Shown: positions 50,503 through 58,173 of the stretch, piece by piece
Layout of the letters: every line of letters begins with the position of its first letter
How positions within the stretch are numbered: the stretch's first letter is position 1
NCBI RefSeq assembly: GCF_008704715.1
Contig: NZ_CP023689.1
Span: forward strand, 434,001-498,000
Length of the DNA stretch: 64,000 nt
Origin: Streptomyces chartreusis
GTDB lineage: Bacteria; Actinomycetota; Actinomycetes; Streptomycetales; Streptomycetaceae
Direction: 5' to 3'
The notes under the pieces: generated by a model
Seen by the model: the letters and a program-made list of their open reading frames with translations, nothing else
What the model was told of the DNA's origin: nothing
The model's database searches: none
Position numbers and translations under genes: made by a program

Positions 50503-51378
50503 TCAGGCGACCCCGGGCTCCAGCAGTCCGGCGCGCAGTTGCTTGAGGATGCGGCTGATGAGCCGCGAGACATGCATCTGGGAGACGCCGATCTGCTCGG
50601 CGATCTGCGCCTGGGTGCGTTCCTCGACGAAGCGCAGATGGATGATCCGGCGCTCACGGTCGTCCAGCCCGGCGATCAGGGGCGCCAACGAGTGGAAGTC
50701 CTCCACGAGTTCCAGCGAGGGGTCCTCCTCGCCGAGCAGGTCGGCCAGGACGGACTCGCCGTTCTCGGCGTCGCCGGTGACCGCCGCGTCGAGGGAGGCG
50801 GACTGATAGCCGTTGGACGCCTTGCGGGCCTCGATGACCTCTTCCTCCGACAGCGACATCAGCTCGGACAGCTCACGCGTGGTCGGCATTCGCCCCAGGC
50901 GCGAGCTGAGTTCCTCGGTCGCCTTGGCCAGCTCGGCGCGCGCCTCCTGCAGCCGGCGCGGCACATGGACCGCCCAGCTCGTGTCACGGAAGAACCGCTT
51001 GATCTCGCCCACGATGTACGGGACGGCGAACGTGGTGAACTCGACCTCCCGGGACACCTCGAAGCGGTCGATGGCCTTGATCAGCCCGATGGTCCCGACC
51101 TGGACGACGTCCTCCATGGAGTCCCCGCGGGCCCGGAAGCGGGATGCCGCGTACCGCACCAGGGACAGGTTCATCTCGATCAACGTGTTGCGCACGTACT
51201 GGAATTCGTGCGTGCCCTCTTCGAGCACGACCAGCCGGTCGAAGAACTGACGCGACAACTGCCGTGCATCCTTGGGGCTCACCCTCGACGGATCCTCGAT
51301 CAGCGGCAGCGCCGCCTCGTCCGTCGTGACCGCATCCTGTGCCGTGGCCGTTGCCTGCACCGCCGTCACGGCTGCCAT
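50503..51378 (-). CDS. SigB/SigF/SigG-family RNA polymerase sigma factor
   Basis: A 291-residue group-3 sigma factor. Region 2 reads NLSLVRYAASRFRARGDSMEDVVQVGTIGLIKAIDRFEVSREVEFTTFAVPYIVGEIKRFFRDTSWAVHVPRRL, region 3 follows, and region 4 is DDRERRIIHLRFVEERTQAQIAEQIGVSQMHVSRLISRILKQLR. The family controls osmotic, oxidative and sporulation responses and is held by HATPase anti-sigmas. The N-terminal ~25 residues are variable. Its promoter region holds an inverted repeat (51449-51470). Confidence 0.93.
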   Translation of the reverse strand: MAAVTAVQATATAQDAVTTDEAALPLIEDPSRVSPKDARQLSRQFFDRLVVLEEGTHEFQYVRNTLIEMNLSLVRYAASRFRARGDSMEDVVQVGTIGLIKAIDRFEVSREVEFTTFAVPYIVGEIKRFFRDTSWAVHVPRRLQEARAELAKATEELSSRLGRMPTTRELSELMSLSEEEVIEARKASNGYQSASLDAAVTGDAENGESVLADLLGEEDPSLELVEDFHSLAPLIAGLDDRERRIIHLRFVEERTQAQIAEQIGVSQMHVSRLISRILKQLRAGLLEPGVA

Positions 51379-51448
51379 GACGCCCTCCCCAATAACCGGA
51401 ACCTGTTGTCAGTTGCCCGCGTGCCCGGACTCGCGCCGCTCACTCCTG

Positions 51449-51470
51449 TTCCGTGGCACGGATCACGGAA
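51449..51470. promoter_or_regulatory. inverted repeat TTCCGTG-N8-CACGGAA
   Basis: A perfect 7-bp inverted repeat with an 8-nt spacer, 71 bp upstream of the minus-strand sigma start. The symmetry and spacing (15 bp centre-to-centre) fit a repressor dimer site. Confidence 0.5.
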
Positions 51471-51599
51471 TGAGGGTGGGTTCTGGCCGGAAATCGCCCT
51501 CGGATGCACCCGATCCGGACACGTCGTACACGAAAGCCTCCCAACTGGGAGGCCGTCCCCCCTTCCGCTCCCGGTCGGCGTCGTCATCCGCCGCACCCT

Positions 51600-51624
51600 G
51601 TTTGCACCCTCGGTCGTGGGGCAT
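51600..51624 (+). promoter_or_regulatory. candidate SigB-class promoter GTTT-N15-GGGCAT
   Basis: GTTT (51600-51603) and GGGCAT (51619-51624), spaced by 15 bp, resemble GTTT-N14-16-GGGTAT with one mismatch. They lie ~128 bp upstream of the plus-strand sigma gene and suggest positive feedback or cross-regulation between the two sigma factors. Confidence 0.45.
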
Positions 51625-51752
51625 GCGGGTTTTCGTGCTTCGGACCGGAGGCGCATCGGTGCCACAGCCGTGACCGCTCCAGGGCCTCGTGCCCCGTGCA
51701 CCGTTTCCCGCAGAGACCCCCCTGAGAACGCCGCTTCAGGAGTTGTTCCCTC

Positions 51753-52598
51753 ATGTTGGTCGAGACCTCCGCACACGCTTCCGACAACCCCACCCGCTCC
51801 CGGGTTTCCGGCGGGCGCGTCCACAACGACGCCCCCGACACCGGATCCGACTTCGTCCGCCTCGCCGACCTGCCCGAAGGACCCGAGCGACAGGCGATAC
51901 GCGACGGACTGACCAGGGCCTGGCTGCCCATGGCCCATCGCATCGCCGGCCGCTTCCGCAACCGCGGCGAGTCCCTGGAGGACCTGCGCCAGGTCGCGGC
52001 CCTCGGTCTGGTCAAGGCCATCGACCGGTACGAGCCCGGCCGAGGGGCCTTCGAGAGCTACGCCGTGCCCACCATCACCGGTGAGATCAAGCGGCACTTC
52101 CGCGACCGGATGTGGGCCCTGCGGGTGCCCCGTCGCGTCCAGGACCTGCGCAACAAGGTCCGCGTGGCGCGCCGCGACCTCACCACCTCGGACGGCTCCA
52201 ACCCGTCGATCGCCCAGATCGCCGCCCACACGGGCCTCACCGAGGACGAGGTCAACACGGGCCTCGAGGCACTCGACAGCTTCAGCACCCTGTCGCTGGA
52301 CGCCGAGATGTCGTCGAGCGAGGACGGCTTCAGCCTCGCCGACACGATCGGCGGGTGCGACGGGGCGTACGACGTCGTCGTCGACCGGGAGGCGGCCAAG
52401 GAAGGGCTGCGACGCCTGCCCGAACGCGAGCGGACGATCCTGTACCTGCGCTTCTTCGAGGACATGACGCAGAGCCGCATAGCCGACGAACTCGGCATCT
52501 CCCAGATGCACGTCTCCCGGCTGATCAGCCGGTGCTGCGCCCGGGTGCGCGACGAGGTGCTCGGTGCCGGCTGCGACGACCACCCCCAGGAGGGATGA
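51753..52598 (+). CDS. SigB/SigF/SigG-family RNA polymerase sigma factor
   Basis: A 281-residue group-3 sigma factor, divergent from a paralogue. Region 2: RIAGRFRNRGESLEDLRQVAALGLVKAIDRYEPGRGAFESYAVPTITGEIKRHFRDRMWALRVPRRV; region 4: PERERTILYLRFFEDMTQSRIADELGISQMHVSRLISRCCARVR. The region 4 recognition helix closely matches that of the other sigma factor, so overlapping promoter classes are likely. ATG 51753 follows AGGAG. The next genes, DUF5133 and PRC-barrel, follow closely on the same strand. Confidence 0.92.
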   Translation: MLVETSAHASDNPTRSRVSGGRVHNDAPDTGSDFVRLADLPEGPERQAIRDGLTRAWLPMAHRIAGRFRNRGESLEDLRQVAALGLVKAIDRYEPGRGAFESYAVPTITGEIKRHFRDRMWALRVPRRVQDLRNKVRVARRDLTTSDGSNPSIAQIAAHTGLTEDEVNTGLEALDSFSTLSLDAEMSSSEDGFSLADTIGGCDGAYDVVVDREAAKEGLRRLPERERTILYLRFFEDMTQSRIADELGISQMHVSRLISRCCARVRDEVLGAGCDDHPQEG

Positions 52599-52601
52599 CC
52601 T

Positions 52602-52826
52602 GTGCTGATACCCCATCCGGCGATACTCCGCCGCCTCGTCGAGGAGTACGAGGCGCTCATGGCCCACAAGGGCGACGTGCCGGACGCCGGGCGGCGGCGC
52701 GAACTGCGTGTGCAGGACCTGGCGTACACGCTGTGCGTGTCGACCGGGACCCGCGAAGTGGGACAGGCCCTGGCGCGGGCCCGCGACATGCTCGCCGCGG
52801 CGAGAGAGCCGGCGAGCGTCGCCTGA
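52602..52826 (+). CDS. DUF5133 small helical protein
   Basis: A 74-residue protein (LIPHPAILRRLVEEYEALMA, RRELRVQDLAYTLCVSTGTREVGQALARARDML) of the actinomycete DUF5133 family, typically found beside sigma factors and stress genes; function unknown. It starts GTG 52602, three bases after the sigma stop, so the two are probably co-translated. Confidence 0.8.
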   Translation: MLIPHPAILRRLVEEYEALMAHKGDVPDAGRRRELRVQDLAYTLCVSTGTREVGQALARARDMLAAAREPASVA

Positions 52827-52875
52827 CCGGCGCGGGCCACCGCGAAGAGAACGACGACACCGAGAAGGATGCGAT

Positions 52876-53247
52876 GTGAGCACCGACAGAATCTGGTCGT
52901 ACGCACCCGAGAGCGGTCATCAGGAGGGGCATGAGCTCACCGGGTATTCCGTCGAGGCGAGTGACGGGACCATCGGCCATGTGGACCGCCAGGCCGACGA
53001 CACTCCCCTGCGGCATCTGATCGTGGACACGGGCGCCTGGGTGTTCGGCAGGAGCCTGCTGATCCCGGCCGGCCTGGTCACGACCATCGCCGAGGAGAAC
53101 CGGGTGATCACCGTGCGCTGCACCCGCGCGGAGGCCAAGGCGGCTCCGCGATTCGGCACGGACCGGGAGACTCTCGACCCCGAGTACCTGTCCGCCGTTG
53201 GTGGCTACTACGCTTCTCTGCCCCATGATTCGGATGCTCCCGGGTAG
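52876..53247 (+). CDS. PRC-barrel domain protein
   Basis: A 123-residue protein. Residues ~18-85 match the PRC-barrel fold: HELTGYSVEASDGTIGHVDRQADDTPLRHLIVDTG, ending with SLLIPAGLVTTIAEENRVITV. PRC-barrels occur in ribosome maturation (RimM) and stress proteins and mediate protein or RNA contacts. GTG 52876 follows AAGGA at 52864-52868. It is 49 bp after the DUF5133 gene in the sigma operon and is probably induced under stress. Confidence 0.85.
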   Translation: MSTDRIWSYAPESGHQEGHELTGYSVEASDGTIGHVDRQADDTPLRHLIVDTGAWVFGRSLLIPAGLVTTIAEENRVITVRCTRAEAKAAPRFGTDRETLDPEYLSAVGGYYASLPHDSDAPG

Positions 53248-53400
53248 CGGATCCCCAGGAGCACGTGCGGACGAGGACGACGAGGCGCGCGGACGACAGC
53301 GAGCAAGGAGTGGTGAAGTGACGGCAACCGCAGTCCACTTGGTACGCGCCCGAGATGCCCGGCATTCGATGCGCATCCCGCAGGCGACCGACGAGCGGCC

Positions 53401-53841
53401 ATGAGGTCGGCGGAGCACCGTCCGGACGGCGACAGCGCCGATGCGCGCACCCGGCCGGTCACGATCACCAGTGCGGCGGCGGCGCGCAGTTATGTGCGCT
53501 CGATCGTCGAGGAGTACTGGCGGCCGGCGGCCGGCACGGCCGGTGAGACAGCCGTCATGGATCTCCTGCTGGTCGTGTCGGAGCTGGTCGCCAACGCGAT
53601 CCGGCACGGCGGCGGCCTGGCGGGGTTCGAGGTGACCCCGCTCGCCGAGGGGGTGCGGCTGAGTGTGCACGACTACAGCGACGCCGTCCCCTCGGCCGCC
53701 TACGGGCCCGGGGCCCTGCCCCGTACGCACGAGGGCAGCGGATACGGGTGGCCGCTGATCATCCGGCTGGCCCGCGAGATCCGGATCGACCGCCGCCGGG
53801 AGGGCGGCAAGACGGTCAGCGTGTTCGTGCCGCTCATGTGA
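53401..53841 (+). CDS. HATPase anti-sigma factor-type protein
   Basis: A 146-residue RsbW-like protein: SAAAARSYVRSIVEEYW, LLLVVSELVANAIRHGGGLAGFEV (N-box), SVHDYSDAVPS (weak G1) and GSGYGWPLIIRLAREIRID (G2). It is likely an ATP-dependent anti-sigma factor or STAS kinase. It lies 153 bp downstream of the PRC-barrel gene and converges on another HATPase gene. Start is ATG 53401. Confidence 0.87.
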   Translation: MRSAEHRPDGDSADARTRPVTITSAAAARSYVRSIVEEYWRPAAGTAGETAVMDLLLVVSELVANAIRHGGGLAGFEVTPLAEGVRLSVHDYSDAVPSAAYGPGALPRTHEGSGYGWPLIIRLAREIRIDRRREGGKTVSVFVPLM

Positions 53842-53906
53842 GCCACCCGGTTCGGCCGAGCCGCCCGGTTCCCCGCTTCGGCGGACGGGCGGCTCACCAG
53901 GGCATG

Positions 53907-54344
53907 TCACCAGGGCATGAAGGCGTGCACGTCCTTGCCGTCCGCCCGCACCACCACGGTGACCTCGTCGCACAGGGTCTGGATCAGATACCAGCCGATG
54001 CCGCCGCCGCGGCCGGTCCCGGGATGGAAGGGGCGCGGCGCCGGTTCGGTCGTACTCGTGTCACTGAGAGTCACATGCACACCGTCGAACGCCCTGCGCA
54101 ACGTCAGCCCTATGGGCCCCGGGGCGTACTGGATGGCGTTGGCGGCGAGTTCGGTGACGACCAGCACGATGTCGTCCCGGTACTCGGGCGTCGCCGGTGG
54201 TGAGGCCCGCTCCAGCTTCATGAGGAACCGCTCCGCGCTCAGGCGGGCTCTGGTCACATCGCCGACACCCCCGTCGAATGTGGCCTGCCAGTTCTGCGTC
54301 TCCTCGGACGGCGGTTTGCCGCCGCCCCGCGATTCGGTCGCCAT
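53907..54344 (-). CDS. HATPase anti-sigma factor-type protein
   Basis: A 145-residue RsbW-like protein, with DDIVLVVTELAANAIQYAPGPIGLTL (N-box), TLSDTSTTEPAPRPFHPGTGRGGGIGWYLIQTL (extended G1/G2 lid) and VVVRADGKDVHAFMPW. The lid is longer and glycine-rich compared with the two neighbouring paralogues. ATG 54344 is chosen because GAGGG precedes it; GTG 54347 would be too close. It is convergent with the HATPase gene at 53401. Confidence 0.85.
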   Translation of the reverse strand: MATESRGGGKPPSEETQNWQATFDGGVGDVTRARLSAERFLMKLERASPPATPEYRDDIVLVVTELAANAIQYAPGPIGLTLRRAFDGVHVTLSDTSTTEPAPRPFHPGTGRGGGIGWYLIQTLCDEVTVVVRADGKDVHAFMPW

Positions 54345-54551
54345 CACACCCTCTTCGGCCTGTCACTGCTCGCGGCCGTGGTGACTAGTTGTTGCTTCCA
54401 CCGCTGCTGGTTCCCAGGCTGAGCGCGCCTACGCGTACGAAAGCGGTGCGATCCGCAGTGACGTCGCGGAAAGGTGGGGCCACGGGTACCGGCGAGCCCG
54501 TTTTGCGCACCGTCGCCGGGAGGGCGACTCCGCGTCGCTAACCTGCTGTTC

Positions 54552-55391
54552 ATGCCCGACCACCCCACGCGCACGCGGCGCGACGACAGCCCCGAGGAGT
54601 CCCGGCGGGCACGGCTGAGCCGGACGTTCGACGAGGACGCGGAGCTGTACGACCGGGCCAGGCCCGGATACCCGCCCCGGTTGTACGACGACCTGGCGGA
54701 GCTCGCGGGCACGGTCCCCGGCAGCCGAGTGCTGGAGGTGGGCTGCGGGACCGGACAGGTGACGGTGCCGCTGGCCGGGCGGGGCTGCCGGATCACGGCC
54801 GTCGAGGCGGGAGCACGGATGGCCGCGGTCGCCCGCCGCAATCTCACCGAGTACCCGGCAGCGGACGTGGTGACGACCCGGTTCGAGGACTGGCCGCTGC
54901 CGGACGAGCCGTACGACGCGGTCGTGTCGGCGACGGCGTTCCACTGGATCGACCCGGCGGTGCGGGTGCCGAAGGCCGCCGACGCGCTGCGTCCGGCCGG
55001 AGCCCTGGCCGTCGTACGTACTCAGCATGTGAACGGCGGCACCGAGGACTTCTTCGCCGAGGTCCAGGGCTGCTACGAGCGCTTCGACCCGGCGACGCCG
55101 CCCGGACTGCGGCCTCCCGCATCCGCCGCCGTCGACAGTAGGGACCATGCGCGGGAGGTGGCGGGAAGCGGCCGGTTCGGCCCGACGCTCTTCCGCCGCT
55201 ACGAGCAGGACCTCACCTACACGACCTCGGAGTACCTGGACGTGCTGCGGACCTACTCCGGCCATCGGGCCCTTCCGGAGGCCGCCCGGAACGGGCTGCT
55301 GGAGTGTGTCGCGGGGTTGATCGACGGGCGGTACGGCGGGCGGGTGACCAAGCGTTATCTCGTCGAGCTGGGAGTGTCCCGCCGGCGGTGA
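54552..55391 (+). CDS. class I SAM-dependent methyltransferase
   Basis: A 279-residue Rossmann methyltransferase: motif I VLEVGCGTGQVTVPLAGRG, motif II ITAVEAGARMAAVARRNL, and a post-I acidic residue and DAVVSATAFHWID in motif IV. The pattern FDEDAELYDRARPGYPPRLYDDL before motif I is common in Streptomyces trans-aconitate/UbiE-like methyltransferases. The substrate is unknown. No ribosome binding site precedes ATG 54552; the transcript may be leaderless. Confidence 0.88.
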   Translation: MPDHPTRTRRDDSPEESRRARLSRTFDEDAELYDRARPGYPPRLYDDLAELAGTVPGSRVLEVGCGTGQVTVPLAGRGCRITAVEAGARMAAVARRNLTEYPAADVVTTRFEDWPLPDEPYDAVVSATAFHWIDPAVRVPKAADALRPAGALAVVRTQHVNGGTEDFFAEVQGCYERFDPATPPGLRPPASAAVDSRDHAREVAGSGRFGPTLFRRYEQDLTYTTSEYLDVLRTYSGHRALPEAARNGLLECVAGLIDGRYGGRVTKRYLVELGVSRRR

Positions 55392-55543
55392 CGGAAAGCC
55401 CTCCCCAGCGCTCGCCGGAAACACCGTGTTCACGACAACAGAAACCCCGTGGTAACAACACCTTTCTAGCGTGACCCGCTGTGGCATCACCGGCGCTGCC
55501 CACTGCACCGCAGCACCCGCACCCTGCCCCACCGGGAGGCGTG

Positions 55544-57202
55544 ATGAGCACGACCGAGTCACGAGTGACGACGTCAGGACCGAGCGACCCGGCGAAGGCC
55601 GCGCCGGACCAGGCGGTCAAGGAGACACTGGAGGACTACACCCTCCGTTTCGCGCCTCGCAGTTACCGCCGCTGGAGCCCCATGGTGGTGGCCACCACCG
55701 CCCTCGGCGGGATCGCCTACATGGCCGACTTCTCCATCGGAGCCGGCATCGGCCTGGCGCACGGCACCGGCAACGCGCTCGTCGCGATCGCCGTCGCCGC
55801 CGTCGTCATCTTCGTCACCGGCTTCCCGCTCGCCTACTACGGTGCCCGCTACAACATCGACCTCGACCTGATCACCCGCGGCTCCGGCTTCGGCTACTAC
55901 GGCTCCGTGCTGACCAGCGTCATCTTCGCGAGCTTCACCTTCATCTTCTTCGCCCTCGAAGGCTCGATCATGGCCCAGGGCCTCAAACTGGGCCTCGGGC
56001 TCCCGCTGTGGCTGGGCTATCTGGTCTCCACGCTCATGGTCATCCCGCTGGTGATCTACGGCATGAAGGCGCTCAGCAGGCTCCAGGTGTGGACCACGCC
56101 GATCTGGCTGATCCTCATGGTCGCCCCGCTGGTCCACCTGATCGCCAACGACCCCGGCACCGTCGACCGGTTCCTCTCCTACGCCGGCACCGACGGCGAG
56201 GGCGGCGTCAACACGGCCTCCGTCCTCCTCGGCGCGGGCGTGTGTTTTTCCCTCATCGCGCAGATCGGGGAGCAGATCGACTATCTGCGCTTCATGCCGC
56301 CCAAGACCGAGCAGAACAAGCGCGGTTGGTGGACGGCCGTGGTGATGGCCGGACCCGGCTGGGTGGTGCTCGGGGCGCTGAAGCAGGCCATCGGCGTCTT
56401 CCTCGCCGTATACATCCTGGCCGAGGTCGGTCCGGCCGCGGCGCCCGAGCCGATCCAGCAGTTCCGCAGTGCCTTCGACGCGATGATGCCGTCCTGGATG
56501 GTCGTCCCGCTGGCCGTGGCCCTGGTGGTCATCAGCCAGATCAAGATCAATGTGACGAACGCGTACTCCGGCTCGCTGGCGTGGACGAACTCCTTCACCC
56601 GCGTCACCAGGCACTACCCCGGCCGCATGATCTTCGTCCTGGTCAACCTGGGCTTCGCGCTGGCCCTGATGGAAGCCGACATGTTCAGCTTCCTCAACAG
56701 CATCCTCGGGTTCTACTCGAACTGCGCCATCGCCTGGGTCGTCACCGTCGCGACCGACATCGGCATCAACAAGTACGTGCTGAAGCTCTCCCCGCTCCAG
56801 CCGGAGTTCCGCCGCGGCATGCTCCACGCCGTCAACCCGGTCGGCGTGGTGTCGTTCGTCGCCGCGTCCGCGCTGTCCATCGCGATGTACTTCCACGCCC
56901 TGGGCGACGCCCTCCAGCCGTACTCCCCCGTCGCCGCGGCGGTGATCGCCTTCGTCCTGACGCCGCTGATGGCCGTCGTCACCAAGGGCAGGTACTACCT
57001 CCGCCGCGCGGGCGACGGCATCTCCGAACCCCTCCTGGACGCCGACGGCAACCCCAGCGCGCTCACCCTGGACTGCCATGTCTGCCACCAGTCCTACGAG
57101 CGCCCCGACGTCACGGCGTGCGCCACCCATGACGCGGTGGTCTGCTCGCTGTGCCTGAGCACGGACAAGGCGGGCGACCACGTGCTGCCGGCCTCGGCCT
57201 GA
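55544..57202 (+). CDS. NCS1-family purine/cytosine permease with C-terminal Cys4 tail
   Basis: A 552-residue permease with 12 hydrophobic helices. Family marks include RSYRRWSPMVVATTALGGIAYMADFSIGAG near the start, RYNIDLDLITRGSGFGYYGS and IKINVTNAYSGSLAWTNSFTR in helices 3 and 8. The C-terminal ~50 residues are cytosolic and carry LDCHVCHQSYERPDVTACATHDAVVCSLCL, with two CxxC pairs fitting a small zinc ribbon (C-x2-C and C-x2-C), not part of the standard NCS1 fold. It would import nucleobases, hydantoins or vitamins by cation symport. ATG 55544 follows GGGAGG (55534-55539). Confidence 0.88.
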   Translation: MSTTESRVTTSGPSDPAKAAPDQAVKETLEDYTLRFAPRSYRRWSPMVVATTALGGIAYMADFSIGAGIGLAHGTGNALVAIAVAAVVIFVTGFPLAYYGARYNIDLDLITRGSGFGYYGSVLTSVIFASFTFIFFALEGSIMAQGLKLGLGLPLWLGYLVSTLMVIPLVIYGMKALSRLQVWTTPIWLILMVAPLVHLIANDPGTVDRFLSYAGTDGEGGVNTASVLLGAGVCFSLIAQIGEQIDYLRFMPPKTEQNKRGWWTAVVMAGPGWVVLGALKQAIGVFLAVYILAEVGPAAAPEPIQQFRSAFDAMMPSWMVVPLAVALVVISQIKINVTNAYSGSLAWTNSFTRVTRHYPGRMIFVLVNLGFALALMEADMFSFLNSILGFYSNCAIAWVVTVATDIGINKYVLKLSPLQPEFRRGMLHAVNPVGVVSFVAASALSIAMYFHALGDALQPYSPVAAAVIAFVLTPLMAVVTKGRYYLRRAGDGISEPLLDADGNPSALTLDCHVCHQSYERPDVTACATHDAVVCSLCLSTDKAGDHVLPASA

Positions 57203-57292
57203 CGCCCGTCCCTTGCGGCGGTCCGTCCTCCTCGGCGGGCCGCCGGAACTTTCGTCCAAGACAGGGTGCGCGAAGTCGGCGACCGTAGAGGT

Positions 57293-58120
57293 ATGCGCAC
57301 ACAGCAGGTGGGCCTCACTCGCGGGGGCCGTGATGCCGACGACGGCTGGGAGGTCGCCCACCCCCTCGGTGCCTCGCCCCTCGAAGGCGTGGCGATGGCC
57401 GGCTTCCGTGACCGCGCGGCCGCCGGCCTGGACATGCGGGTGCTCCCCCAGCCCGCCGTGATCGTCGTCATCGGACTCGGGGACACGCGGCTCTCCGTGG
57501 ACGGCACTGGCGGCCACCGGCCCATGACGAACCTCGTCGCCTCGATGACGCCGGGCCCTGCCCGCATTCGCGGTGAGCGGGTCGAGTGCGTCGAGGTGCG
57601 CCTGTCGCCCCGGGCCGCCTACGCCGTCCTGGGTGTGGCCCCGCACGAGCTGCACGGGTCGGTGACGAGCCTGGAGGACCTCTGGGGACCGCAGGCACGG
57701 CGCCTCGTCGAACGGCTTACGGACACCGGCGGCTGGGCCGAACGCCTCGCTCTGACCGACGCGTTCCTCACCGAGCGGGCCGCGGCCGCACCGGCCATGT
57801 CGCCCGAGGTCGCCGGGGTCTGGGACACCATCGTGGCCCGTCGTGGGCGCGTACGGATCACCGATCTCGCCGCGCACTGCGGCTGGAGCCGCAAGCGGCT
57901 GTGGTCCAGGTTCGGCGCGCAGATCGGGCTCACACCCAAAAGGGCCGCCATGCTGGTGCGTTTCGATCACGCGGCCCGCGCGCTGACCTCGGGCGGAAGC
58001 ATCGGCGACGTGGCTCTGGCGTGCGGGTACGCCGACCAGTCCCATCTCCATCGCGACGTACTGGCACTCGCGGGATTCACACCGAGCGCCCTGGCCGCGA
58101 TGAACACGTCCGCGGGCTGA
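57293..58120 (+). CDS. AraC family transcriptional regulator
   Basis: A 275-residue AraC protein. The C-terminal ~90 residues hold two helix-turn-helices (ITDLAAHCGWSRKRLWSRFGAQIGLTPKRAAMLVRF and GGSIGDVALACGYADQSHLHRDVLALAGFTPSAL). The N-terminal ~170 residues form a cupin-like sensor (MRVLPQPAVIVVIGLGDTRL). It stands immediately upstream of a methyltransferase on the same strand (53 bp) and may regulate that gene or the permease upstream. Confidence 0.88.
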   Translation: MRTQQVGLTRGGRDADDGWEVAHPLGASPLEGVAMAGFRDRAAAGLDMRVLPQPAVIVVIGLGDTRLSVDGTGGHRPMTNLVASMTPGPARIRGERVECVEVRLSPRAAYAVLGVAPHELHGSVTSLEDLWGPQARRLVERLTDTGGWAERLALTDAFLTERAAAAPAMSPEVAGVWDTIVARRGRVRITDLAAHCGWSRKRLWSRFGAQIGLTPKRAAMLVRFDHAARALTSGGSIGDVALACGYADQSHLHRDVLALAGFTPSALAAMNTSAG

Positions 58121-58173
58121 CCCATGCCCACCCGGCCCCTGCAACTGCCCGCACACCTAGGAAGGAAGCACCC

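Larger units (their letters stand above)
51379..51752. other. 374-bp divergent region between two sigma factor genes
   Basis: No credible gene is visible here. It separates the two sigma genes, transcribed away from each other. It contains a 7-bp inverted repeat near the minus-strand sigma and a SigB-class promoter candidate facing the plus-strand sigma. Confidence 0.6.

Noticed and set aside
55574..58156. A very long minus-strand open frame antisense to the NCS1 permease and AraC gene
   Set aside because: It is a third-position-GC artefact: the composition is Gly/Asp/His/Arg-rich with no domain, and it covers genes with clear families on the other strand.
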